From NCBI GenBank assembly GCA_964017155.1, contig OZ024862.1, positions 45,927,962-45,991,961 on the forward strand: a stretch of 64,000 nucleotides of DNA, written 5' to 3'. Origin of the DNA: Oasisia sp. SBJ-2009. Its lineage: Eukaryota; Annelida; Polychaeta; Sabellida; Siboglinidae. Shown here piece by piece: positions 40,841 to 53,080 of this stretch. Within the stretch, counting starts at the first letter, position 1. Each line of letters starts with the position of its first letter. Made by a program: the position numbers and the translations under genes. The notes below the pieces were generated by a model. The model saw only the letters and a program-made list of their open reading frames with translations, was not told where the DNA came from and made no database searches.

Positions 40841-41943
40841 AATATTATTACACTATAGAAGTGCATCCAAGATCACACAAACTGAAGCCGGGTATAACCC
40901 ATAAATCGAGTTCTCCACAAGCCTGACGAGATAATAAAAGAAGACGCAAACAAATACATAAGTAGGGGCATATCCGCACACTGAGGCATGTCCACACACC
41001 CTATTATTTGCGCATCGCGTAACATCTGGTTAGTGGAATCATGCTAAGTGGCATCATCTAACCCCCAAATCAACCACTTGCATATACTTTTTGATAGAAG
41101 TGAATAAGTAAAAAAGTTATGACATAAAATGTTATTTTCGTAAATACTGATGTAATTTTACTCATATGGTGTTATGTGTATTGCTTTAACTGTAAGACGT
41201 GCATATACATTTTCTTTTCAGAATTATTCACGTGTTGGATGCTTGGGGCATATTCGCACAGGCCTGTGCGGTCATGCCCCAGCCGCTGTGCAGACGTATT
41301 TCATGCATGGGTGCTTATAATATTATATAGTCTACTTAGATACATACATACTTCAATTGCTTACCACACATATTATAGGAAACTTTGATGCGAGATAGTA
41401 TATGATGACTATTATACATTATTTAGTATTATCAAACTTATTATATCATTCATCGCTGCGTCAATATGTAATAGGCTATATCGTGCATACGTCACATTTT
41501 CCATGTTGTGTATCATTAGATCCATTAAAGAAATAAAGCTTAATTGATCATTGCTGTCAGGCTAAAATAACCAAGATGACAAATGATGTATAATCTATAA
41601 TATAGAACTTTGTCCGTATACGTTAGTATACAAAGCTAGGTACATCAGAAAAATAATCAAAAACGTCCAATCTCATTCAAAATACACCACAAAATAGAGT
41701 TTATTATGTAGTTTATAGCGTAGTTTATAATTTTCTTGATATCTTTATTATTTCTGAAGTAATTCCTCTTTTTGTGCTCAGAAAAAGGGCAATTTTTGGT
41801 ATTGAATTCTGTCCATTTCTTGCAACCAGGAAGCTGGAGAACTGTGTTTGAGTATATAGGAAAATGGTAATATAATTCCTTCTACTGAAGATATTGAGGT
41901 GAAATAAAAAGTTATGTGATCCAAAAAACATGTGAATATGATT

Positions 41944-42350
41944 TGACCTTGACCTAATTAGTTGACCTTCACTGCATATTTGACCTTTTTTCAGAATAAC
42001 AACATAAATTGAGTAAATTAATGAAAAAAGGACTTCTATGCCACATGATTACATAAGTAATTTTGACGGCATAACTAGTTGACCTATGATTAACATTTGA
42101 CCTAATTACTAGGATTAAGTACATAAAATGGGGAAATAATTAGCAAAGAGATTAATATTATACATGGGGTTGACTACTTTAATTTACAGTTATAATTTTA
42201 TAATTATGAATGAATACACTGATTCTCATCTTGTAAAATATGAAGTTTGTTGATGACCCAAGTAGTTGATCTATATTTAGCATTTGACCTATTTATTAGG
42301 ATTAATTTCATAAAACGAGTGAAAATAATTAGTAGAAAGGTCAATTATTT
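41944..42350 (+). repeat. TGACCT-rich duplicated segment
   Basis: At least seven TGACCT hexamers in one orientation: 41944, 41950, 41963, 41981, 42080, 42098 and 42285. The first two abut each other. Two blocks near 42075-42165 and 42260-42350 look like a degenerate direct duplication. TGACCT is the complement of the nuclear-receptor half-site AGGTCA, but decayed repeat DNA explains it equally well. Confidence 0.4.
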
Positions 42351-43805
42351 AATAAACTGTACATGGGATTGAATAGTTTAAATAGTTATAATTATTTTCA
42401 CCCGTTTTGTGTATTTTATGTTTGGTGCTTGGACTACACTTTTGAACATCCAACACTGTATCACTTGCTAGATAAAAAAAAGAAATACACAAAATGCAAA
42501 ATATTATTATAAATTTGTTATTATAAAATAATGTTGGTTAACCAATCAAGATATATGCTTAAACTATATAAATATTATATGGGCAAATAAATTTGGTTTT
42601 AAAGTTTAAGATGCTTACTGATTGTAACAACGCTACTATGAAACGCGATTGTCAATGCAAACGTGAAGACGAAGTTTATAAACATTCTTTCAAATATTTT
42701 AGAATGACGTTCTAACATAAGCCCAAAACGGCTAAACTGTAATTATATGTATACATATATAATTATACAAGTGAACAAAAACAGCAACAATACACGATGA
42801 TTGTGATGAAAGTGGATTTAATTCATGCTGGAAAGCACCTACCGACGCCGTCGCTGATGGCTGTGCAGCCGCGGGCAGCCGGCGTGTTACGGCATAGGCT
42901 GTTGTCAATAAACGCACAGAACGGCAAAGGGGAAAGGGTGCCAAATTTCCCCACCTCAGTGTGTCGCCGGCCAGGCACGCACAATAATGCTACATATACC
43001 ATTTTAAAGCTAATATACCATACTAGACTGCCTACCAGGTTTCATAGATTGCCTAGTTAGATTTATGTGCCTATTTAACGAGTAAAGAAAACATCAAACT
43101 TCACTTCAATGCACAGAAAAGCGATCGATGTCAAAGTAAACAAACAATCGCTCAAGATGTAAAACAATTATCCATTGGTCGATTCCGCGGTCAAAAGACA
43201 CTGTTTTCCTAATCAGTATGCAGCGGCAAAGCAAATTGCGCGACCACGTGATTTCTGACGACGGCTGACGCGGGAAGACATCTTGGTCGCAACTTTTGGA
43301 ACGGAAATGACCGCGAGATTTCAATACGCCACCTAGCGGATTCTTATCTACCTAACAAAGCCATGCTCGCACAGGCGACAAACTGAGTTTTTAGTTTGAC
43401 TTTGCGCTTTACGAGACTATGCTGTTTTAGCTAGAAGGCTTCAGACAAGCTGGGTTGCAAACTTTGACTTTCCCCGTTACAAATTCATGCTGTTGTTTGC
43501 TTTGACTCAACTCAAGGAGGAATAAACGTGGACTATGAGTATGATTCAACGAAGGCCATGAACGATGTATTTTCTAAATTTTACGTATACATAACAACTT
43601 GAAACCGTTGATTTGTGTTCTGTTTTTTTATAGTAATGCACGTGTCAGTTATGTATACATACCAATACATATTATTATTGCAGTTAATGGTCAGCTCTGT
43701 GAGATCAGTGTGCGGCTATGCCCCGTACCTTGGGGCATGTCCGCACAAAGATATGCCTCTACATTTGCCCACATATTTAAGTACATGATGGGATATGCGA
43801 TTTCT

Positions 43806-43830
43806 TAACTAACTAACTAACTAACTAACA
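43806..43830. repeat. Short (AACT)n repeat
   Basis: Five or six copies of AACT between the palindromic motif copies at 43732 and 43919. Confidence 0.85.
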
Positions 43831-44211
43831 ACAAAGTAATATGATTGCTCATTCTGAATACTAAATATCACCCTCTTAGCACATACAGTGCATTATCTAT
43901 AGCTTGTTTCACCTTAAGTGTGCGGACATGCCCCTACATCCCCTACACCACGTGAAACTGATGTTGACAAGGCGCACCGTGACGTTGACCTGGTTTGTGT
44001 GACCTAGTTTTAAGAATTCATTGGATTATATTTCGAAATATTTTCGTTTGAAAATAAATAAACAAGCAATATTACATTATAAACTACAAAATATATAGTA
44101 TAAGAAAATTATGTCATTAGTTCCATAGTATGGAACGTGTATTAGGAAATGAATTGTTGTTAATTTATTTTGACCAATAAGGAAAGCAGACGCGCATATG
44201 CGCCATTGAAA

Positions 44212-47200
44212 ATGGCGTCAATTTGTGTAAGGGAGTCGTCGTTTTGCGACAAAGCGCATAATGACACAATTTCCCAGATCCTGTACAATCAGAAGCAGTC
44301 AGCTATATTTTGTGATGTTGTTATGAAGGTATGCGACAGGGAGATATTTGCCCACTCCAATGTATTAGCTGCAGCTAGTCCTTACTTCGGTTCGTTTCTG
44401 AGCCAAGATTTACCCCGCCAGTTTTCCCAGAGAGCTCCCCAAGTGATTGAAATACAGATCGACGGCAGCGAACCCAATGTATTATACGAAGAAGCTGTTG
44501 GCGCCGTTATAGATTATATCTATACAGGGAAAATGTTGGTGAAAGACACTAACGTATTTCAGATTTCTGAAATAGCCCGCATTATGCAAATCGATACGAT
44601 TGTACAATTCTGCGAGGATTTTAGTGTCGGAAAAGTCGGCGCTTCGGAACTGTGGGAAGTGTTGCGTGCAAAGGCTTTCCCTACAAAAACAAGAAGCGAC
44701 GCTGCAGTAAACACGGACAGAGGCGTAGTGCATGGTTCTTGCGAAATGGGGGCATCCAGGCTGAAGTCAAAGAAGTTAGTATCTGTCTCCACTCAGGTCC
44801 TCCCCCAGCTGCTAGGCATGAAGTCTGACAAAGTACAAACGATGGATAAATCTACGTCAACGAGTAGCAATGTGGGTGTGGCACCCGTACGATTCAAGGC
44901 AAAGGCTCATCTCCCCAAAAAGGAACCATGTCAACTTGATGCACCCAAAGCCAAACGAGGTCGTCCACGTAAACAGAAGCCAAATGAAAAGAGTATTGAG
45001 TCTGTGAGTTGTCATGATGATTGTGGTGCCGATGGTTTTCAAAACTTTCCGACTTCAGAGAAAGAACAGCACACCTACACTGTTGCTATGCAGCCCTCGG
45101 GTACCAGTCTGATAAGCAGTCTCACAGATGGTGAGACGTTTCAGATTATAGAGACTCTGTTTGCATCTGAACAAGAAGGAACTGATGCTGAGTGTAATGC
45201 TCCAGCACGAGATACAAAAGAACGCTTGAGCCCGGAGTGTGTAGGCCTTGAAACAGAGATGCATCCAAGCACAGAATGTACTAGCTCTGACACAACTGAA
45301 AAGACAGTAACCGTAGTTGAAAAAGTAGATTCCAAGCCAGAAACTTCAGAAGTTGTTGGTATGAGGCGAAGTCGTCGTACACCTAAACCTACACCAAAAA
45401 TGGCGATGGCATCACCCAAACGAAGAATGTCACTAAGTCGGGGAATGCCTCAGACAACTAAACGTGATGCAGAGAAAGTGAATTCTGCTGAACGAAAGTC
45501 TGCAAAAGCAGACAGGATTAAAATTGAGGTGCAGCCGGTAAGTAACAGCAGAAATTAGCGACCAAATATGTCTAAACCCAAACCTAAAAATGGGATGCTC
45601 TGCTCAGTTTTGTATGCACATGGCAGGCCATTGGCAGTTCATAGTGATATGCATGCAGACCACATGCACACATACTTTGTATTATATAGTAAAATGGAAA
45701 GTATATTATAATGCCCTAATTGTGAACAGATCTTTTAATTATTCTCAGCCAGTCAAATTCTGAGTTTCTGGCAAAGCTCCATTTTTTTGGAATTTCCTAT
45801 CTTTCCCATTTTAAATGCTGGTAATATCATGATTAAAACAAAATTGGATGCATGCAAAACACCGCTTGCTCAAATCGTTCTAGTTACCAGACCTATCTAG
45901 TTTTAGAACTAGTCACCAAGCAGTGCTGCCATACATTATACAATAGTGAGCAGTTTCACAGTTCATTTGCTTCACCTTTTAAAAAGGTTATAATTGGCAC
46001 AATTTTGGTATGTTGTATTTCTGTATAAACAATGTACCTAGCAATTGCATCTAGATAAAACAATACTTAGATTTAAAACCGATAGTACAAATCAATTGAT
46101 TATATATTCAAATAACATTTCAGAATATGAATGATCAAGGTAATTTTATAAATACATTTAACTGTTCAATATCTAACAGCAACAGTTTGTTTCAGTTACA
46201 CTAATTACTTTGTAATAAAATGCTTAAAAAGTAATACTGATATAAGCTGCTGTACATAATTATATTTGAACTTCTATTCATTGATGCTCAGCTGTTAGAT
46301 AAGATGCATGTACTGATGAGTGATAGTGATTACATCATTGGCATGCAGTGTGTCAGGTGTTGGGTTGGGTTGATATACTAGTTTTCATAATGTTTGCATG
46401 ATTTCTTCATAAAACAAAGGTTTTGCTTGGGTTGCAGGAAGGCGAAACAATGTTAAAAGACGGCTCTTTGGAAGAAACTTTTCCCTGCTCAAATTCTGAT
46501 GAAAACGATCCAGACATATCACAGGAGATGATGTTCTTACCGGGAAAGTACCAGTGCGATTCATGTGACTTCACTACGAACCGCGTACGGGAAATGACAA
46601 ACCACAAAAAGTTGCACAAATTTGCGCTGAACACCTGCTACTACTGCGACCAGCACTTTGACAGCCGCGAGGTGCTGAACGGACACATTGTCAAGCACAA
46701 AGGACCAATGCCATTCTTCTGTCCGACGTGCGACACACGTTTCAGGACGAGGACGCAGCTGAACCTGCATTTGCCGAAGCACTCGAAAGAGAAACCGTTT
46801 ATATGTGAGGTGTGCTCGATGGGCTTCAAGTGGAAGCATGCGCTGAAGAACCACATGATCACACACAGCAACAAGAAGGACCATCTGTGTGACGTCTGTG
46901 GGTACGCGACGGCGCACAAGAGTCAACTGAAGGCACATCGGCTCATCCACTCGGGAAACACGTTCCGCTGTCCGCATGCCGAGTGCACGTTTCAGGCGAC
47001 GAAACGGCAGAATCTCAAGTACCACATGCTGACTCACACGCGCGAGAAGCCACACCAGTGCGAGATCTGTGGCCAGAGCTTCTCGCTCGTGAAAAACATG
47101 CGGCGGCACATGATGTTGCATCAGACAGAAAAACCTCACAGGTATGTCAGCATTAGAATTTTGTTCATGTATTAGCATAGCTTGATGCACCGACCCGCAG

Positions 47201-50200
47201 GGCTTTATGCAGGATAAAATTATTGCCAGTCACACATGTTTTGGTGGACACATGGATGTTAACTGTTAATCTAGTTTACAAACGTTCAAATGTGCCTGAA
47301 GACCTGAAATGGACTAAAAACACACATATGACACCATTTACTTTTTGGAAGACCTTTTTATGCCCCTTCCTTTTTTACCTGTCCACCACCCAGCCACTCA
47401 TATTTCTACCCGTCCATATACGTTTTTACCTGTCCAAATGACGGGTGGATGGGTCTCTACATAAAGCTATGCTCCATCATATGGATGGGTAAAACTTGTT
47501 GTGGACAGGTAGAAATATTGACCTGTAATGAAGAAGCACGAAAATCTTCCAAAATCATATTGTCAGTTACGCCTTGAAAATGTGTGTCGCATGCAGGGCT
47601 TTATGCAGGATCAAATTATTGGCAGTCACATGTTTTGGTGGACACGTTGATGTTAAATGTTAAGCTAGTTTATAAACTTTGAAATTGTGCCTGATGACCT
47701 GAAATGGGCCACAAACACACATTTGACACCATTTACACTCACTTTCAAGGCATAACTAACAATATCTATGGTTTTGGAAGACCTTTTTTTTTGCTCCTTC
47801 ATTTTTATGCCCGTCCACAACCCGTCCTCCATATTTCTACCCGTCCATATTCGTTTTTACCCGTCCAAATGACGGCTATGGTCGCATGTATGTTTGTAGT
47901 TTATTTCAGGTCATAAAATATCTCGACTGGCTTGTATGTATTTCAGTTGTATTTGAGTTAATATCCACAGGTTCACCAAAAAATTGTGTATAGCAAAAAT
48001 GTGTATCCTGCATAAAGCCCTGGTTCATGTATTAGCAAAACATTTGAATTAGGAACTGTAGCTGCCCGGTGATATGCAGGTGAAACGTGCTTTTATTAAT
48101 AAACTGAAATTGAACATGGAGCACCATCTGTTACTATGAGGTAGTATTAAATGGTGTGTTTTATATATGTGAGAAATTGAGAATTCCCATTTTGGAGGCA
48201 GCAGCCACTACTCCAGAAGCACACAGATTCACAGAAGCATATTTTACTGTCCGGATGAGTTGACCAGTAGACTTTGTAAAGTGTAGTGATATAGCCTATA
48301 GTAATGGTGATATGAAAAATAATGCCTAGTCCAGCAACTTCTTCAAAATAGTGGAGTAAAAGTGCAATAATAGTTAATACTCCATCAATACAACAGATGG
48401 CGCTACCTGAATGACTGCTCCTAGAGTGAAATGCTGTATTAAAGCTTTCTTAGTGATCATATTGTATATTATATACGTTGCATGAACTGATTGTATAATT
48501 GGTTATAATTGTCGTGTATGCTTTCAAAAATGTGTTTCTAGTACCATTATCATTTAGCTGTGAAGCTTGCTGTGTGTCGTTTAATTTCTGAAGCATTGCT
48601 GCAAATTGCCACCTGACCATCACAGAAAGGTTAAGCCTGCAGGAACACTTTTTTTTAATAATTGTACTACAGCAGTCCCTCTCTTCAGCGGACACTCCTG
48701 TATCCAAACAAAAGTGTCCCTACATTGCAGGTGTCCCCTCATCGGAAGGACAGAATTTTTGAGTCGCTGTTTTTGCCTCTAGACCCTAATTGTGCCATCA
48801 TTTATGACAGAGAAGTTGTTAACCATAAATGTGAAGAACGTTAAAAAAGGAAAAAAAGACATTAACAAAAACCAGTTTTAATACCCCAAATAAAAAATAT
48901 CCATGTTAATTTGATATAAAAATGTTTGTTCCAGTTTGTTGTTTTAAAAAGACATGGTTATAGATCAATAAATAATGTTCAGTAAGCATGAAAAGCAGCA
49001 GCATCTATATGATATTTATTACACAACTAACATAATCTTTACACTTGAACGTGGCATTTTTTTTTTTAGCCAAACTAAGCCATGGTGACTGAGGCATGAT
49101 GGGAGATATTTAATTCAGCATGCTTTCGTCTGTTGATAATAACAAGAATATGTTTTTCATTTACATGTCTAATATACTCAAATAATAATGCTTAGCCAAA
49201 GAGTACATACATTTAAAAACATACAGATGTAGTGTAGATGTGTGGATGGACATTATTTGTAAAGATGTGAATGGATTGCACTTCGTTCTACAAGATTGGA
49301 ACGTATGCGATGGGCGATAATAGGGTATCGAAGCTGTTCGCGGGAGCTCCAATAAAGCTTGTAAACAATTTCAACGACAGGCAAGGGGTATGCATTGCAC
49401 CTAGGTATTGATTAGACTGCTTTCAATTAGCAGTCATCTAAATAAGAAGTGATTGATATAACTCCAATTCAGGGCATTGTTCAGTTTGTTGTCCGCCCTG
49501 GTGGTGTCTGTGAGCAATAGCTCAGCCTGCAGACGCGATTGCAATTAGTTAACCTGCGTTCCCATTGTCCGGTGACACAGAAAAAACACCCAAGACAATA
49601 GCCAGCCAGAAATAAAACCAGTTATCCACTCTCAGTTGGGTAAATTAGGTAGAATTTGTTTGTGTTTAGTTCAATTAAAACGGGGAGATTTGCGGCTCTG
49701 TTCGCCGCCATTTTGTAAATAAAATATTTCGACCGATTTTTTGTTAATTAATGCTTGATGTCCGCCTTAGCAGGGAATGAAAACCAAAATATCTTGTCCG
49801 CTGTCCACGTCCACCAGGTGTCCCCTCATCAGAGAGACATTAACATGGTAGAACAGTTCGTACATTGAGATAGTGTCCCGACATAGCAGGTGTCCACTCA
49901 TCAGAGGGTCCGGTAAAGGGAGGGACTGCTGTATATTTAGAGCCAATGAGGGACATTTTATAGGCTCTAGATAATTACACTTCCCAGGGGAATCCCCGCT
50001 GTGCCAAATTCTTAATTTATGATAAATCTTAACAGTTTTATTAAGGGCTAGTCGATAAATTATTATATCCCCCCAACGAAGCACTTTTTATTTGCTTCAG
50101 GGTGATTAGTTTTAGCTAAATAGTTTACCCGGGGTGTGAACAATTATTACTTCTGTGTGGTAGTGGTAAAACAAAATGCCTCCCCAGGGGGATTACTGTA

Positions 50201-50800
50201 ATTTCCGTAATAGTTATAACCACTTTTAGTATGTCTTATGCATTTATTCCTGGCACTATGACTCCATCTACCACAAGATTATGTTTATATGATTTCAGAT
50301 GTGACGAATGTGACTTCTCTACGACAAGATACGACAAACTGAAGGAGCACATGTTGAAGCAGCACGGACTCGGCTCGCCGCCCGAGAAGCGCGTCCGTAT
50401 CACCGACCTTGTGACTCAGTACACAATAGAGCCATCAAAACATATGGAGGACATCAAATATGAGCTGCCAGTTGACGACACAGGTGCGGTGCTTACGCAG
50501 GACGATATTCAACCTGTGCAGATTGTTCCAAACCAGACAATCATCATCGCCCAGCCAGCGGGCACCACGGCCGAGGCCGCTCTGCAGATGGCTCAACTCG
50601 GGGAGATGACGGTCATTGTGTCGGAGCCAAATGTTCGGGTGATCGGCGAGGGCGATGCAGGAGCACAGATGATGAACGGCGTGCAGTCGATCGCCAATAC
50701 GCAGTACCAGACAGTGCAGTATACCGAGGTGATGATTCCCGCCAGTGAAGTAGCGGGTTTGGTGCAGCAAGTTTCCGTCTCTGGATACGTCACACAGTGA
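44212..50800 (+). CDS. BTB/POZ, AT-hook, C2H2 zinc-finger protein (3 exons)
   Basis: A ZBTB-type nuclear DNA-binding protein of about 843 residues. Exons 44212-45537, 46438-47141 and 50299-50800 join in phase 0 and phase 2. A BTB dimerisation domain spans about residues 18-138 (DVVMKVCDREIFAHSNVLAA, then DYIYTGKM). An AT-hook core RGRPRK lies near residue 250, with a second basic Arg/Pro patch near 385. Seven C2H2 fingers follow in exon 2 (about 481-672), the sixth with C-x4-C spacing. The eighth finger is split by intron 2 and completed in exon 3. The C-terminal 140 residues are rich in Gln, Val, Ile and Thr and resemble an activation domain. I do not recognise a specific vertebrate orthologue and give no symbol. 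An upstream frame from 44170 lacks an ATG, so I chose the ATG at 44212, which follows an AAA context. Confidence 0.88.
47198..48022. mobile_element. hAT-like non-autonomous element in BTB/ZF gene intron 2
   Basis: The left end CAGGGCTTTATGCAGGAT (47198) is mirrored by ATCCTGCATAAAGCCCTG ending at 48022. A further forward copy of the end sits internally near 47597, and the two halves (about 47210-47460 and 47610-47880) are diverged direct repeats containing TTTCTACCCGTCCATAT. The element therefore looks like a tandem or nested pair. The CAGGG terminus is typical of hAT elements. GTTCATGTATTAGCA occurs just outside both ends (47163 and about 48023) but sits about 20 bp away on the left, so it is not a standard 8-bp target duplication. 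Confidence 0.6.
48670..49931. mobile_element. pogo/Tc1-mariner-like non-autonomous element
   Basis: The ends read CAGCAGTCCCTC inward from both sides (48670 and 49931) and are flanked by TA on each side, the target duplication of Tc1/mariner/pogo elements. Subterminal GGTGTCCCCTCATC blocks recur at about 48730, 49816 and, variant, 49890. The 1.26-kb interior has no transposase-like frame. It lies in intron 2 of the BTB/zinc-finger gene. Confidence 0.68.
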
Positions 50801-53080
50801 GATTGGTTGTTCCAGTGAACTTACGCAGAAGTGTGAAACAGTTTCATGCAGCGAATTGCTGCTTACAGATGGATAGCATTAAGCAGGCAAAAGATATATG
50901 CCTTGCAATTTGAAGTTTGACGGAATTCTTGCCCATGTTTGAAAGAATTTGCAGCGCCACATTTGTAACAAAGTACAAGCTCAAGTTTGGATGACTCCAG
51001 TAGGAATGGTAAAAGTATCGAGCAGTGGTAGTTAAGTGTTTCACCATGATGCTATCATCACTCTTGTGGATCCTGCCACAACTGATTCACCTGTAATTAC
51101 ACTTACCTGGTAATTCAGATTTTTATTTTAAGAATGATTGGCTTACCCCCTGGTAATTATAGTAATGTTTTTAAATTAGTAATTAATTATAACACAATGA
51201 TAATGAAAGTAATTTCTATTGACCAATTTTGTGAGTTAATCATAATGTAATATTTGACATGATAATACTACAGGTAGTAGATTAAGCATGTTTGGACATT
51301 TGTAATCTAAACAGTTTTACTGCTAATGGTTAAAATTTGTGTAGCTTTAAGCAATAATTGTTAATATTTCACATTAGTGTTCCGAATTACAGTGTATTTT
51401 ACATTACAGTGACATGGATTTCTTCTGTTCTTTGGCCATTACCACTGTAGTGTGATTTGTAATTTTTTTGAAGGGTACTTGCTATCATAGCATAATATCT
51501 TGCAGTGATATCACAGTTGTTCATGAATTTATTATCTTGCAATGTTTTTGTTAATTTATTGAAGTTTCAATATTATTTATGCATAAATATTTTTCACTTA
51601 TTAAGACATTTGCATAATGAAATGAAATGGTGGCAGGTAATAGGACATACGTTGAAGCGTAAGGCAAACTGACAAATGTTCACAACAGTTAACATGTTGG
51701 TTATGTTGTTCGCGTTAAACACTTCCATGCATTTTGCAACCTACCACTTAAAAGGTTTGCAGTGTTAAGTCAATTATAGCAGATTAATTTTTGCTGCAAA
51801 TAGAAAAATCTAGATAATACTACCATTGTCTAATACAGTAACGCAATTTTCATTAACTAAACCTAATTAGTATTAAAATGAATTGTCATGTGTAACAGTG
51901 TAAAATTCAGGTTTTAATGTACTTAATCATGTCATTCGTCTGTGAAGATGTTCTACAATTGCAACAGTTGGCTAGTTTTTAGTTAATCCTATAGGTCGAA
52001 GATCAACAGGCTTATGACATTACTCTGCATCCAGAATACGATGTCTGCCATTAGCTGTCATATCAAAGAAACCATTCAGAATCATTTCTTTCAAATTTTG
52101 CGTAGACATCTTAGGGTACCATCGCTGTACACAATAATTCTAAATTTGATTGAATCAGTAATGCCCCTAGGGTCATCTATGGCCCACAAACTGGTCAAAT
52201 TCTTCAGTATAATTTTCTCTAATTTTGCATAGACCTATCCTAAGGTAGTATCACTGTACACAAGAAATGTATAGTTGAATGAGTCTGTAGAAACAACTTG
52301 GGGCCTCCCAAAAAACCTGGATGTTCACATTTTGCCTGAGTCTGCCTGGACTTGCAGCTGTTGACATAGAGCCCCCCCCCCCCCCCCCCCCCCCCACTTT
52401 GTGGTGAGTGTCCCCACTCCCCCAGAAAACTATATTCCCTGCCTAATATTGTTGCGTAGACACCTCTGGCATATCTATGCTTCTGTCCACAACTGTTGAA
52501 ACCATGTTAAACTGGAAAGTTCCTTGTCGGTTTTAATTTTAAAAAGTTGTATGTTCAAAATTATTCGTTTTCTGTAAATGCAAGTGGTATTAATTTTGCT
52601 GTTTATTTAGTTACCTTTACAGTGGTGTGAGAGGTGTCTACTGGTTAAATACATATATTTTATATATAAACTAATGACCAGTCCTTTTCCTGCATTTACA
52701 CAATTTGGCTATTTCTGGTCATCTTGTATGTATGTATGTGTCAAATAGGTGAATATGGCGAAGAGTCTAGGCAGTGACTATGATTCACCAGTCCATATTT
52801 ATATACAAGTGGGTATAATAAATTAATATCAATTGGCCTCACATAGAAGTACAACATTTACTGTTGCTTTGTTTTGCTTATTTCAAAAGGGAACACTAGT
52901 CCTGTAAACCTGTACATAAATGTAATACATTGTTCATATGTAATGATCTGTTATCTAGCATACAGTAAGATATTGATGTTATGCTACCTTTGATATGATG
53001 CATACTATTGTATGAATTGATAATTATTGTTATAGTAAATAAAGTTGGTTTTGTTCACAATAAAATTGTTTGTGCCACAA
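50801..53080 (+). other. Probable 3' UTR of the BTB/zinc-finger gene
   Basis: No coding sequence is visible. AATAAA occurs at 53038-53043 and again about 30 bases on, which would give a 3' UTR of roughly 2.2 kb. A C-run of about 25 bases at 52372-52396 interrupts it. Confidence 0.3.
52372..52396. repeat. Poly-C tract
   Basis: About 25 consecutive C residues; the minus strand could form a G-quadruplex. Assembly length is uncertain in such runs. Confidence 0.9.

Larger units (their letters stand above)
40965..43934. repeat. Palindromic GGGGCATRTCCGCACA repeat family
   Basis: A 16-bp motif close to GGGGCATATCCGCACA occurs at 40965, 40983 (diverged) and 41245 forward; at 41265 and 43709 reversed; at 43732 forward; and at 43919 reversed. 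Adjacent forward and reverse copies form palindromes at 41245-41280 and 43709-43747. The pair 43732/43919 is a perfect inverted repeat about 200 bp apart. The copies cluster at the two edges of a 3-kb AT-rich block with no coding sequence. They could be terminal and subterminal repeats of one element or of two small ones. Confidence 0.6.

Noticed and set aside
46561..47190. 209-codon antisense frame over the zinc-finger exon
   Set aside because: Finger codons commonly leave an antisense frame open; the sense strand encodes seven proper C2H2 fingers.
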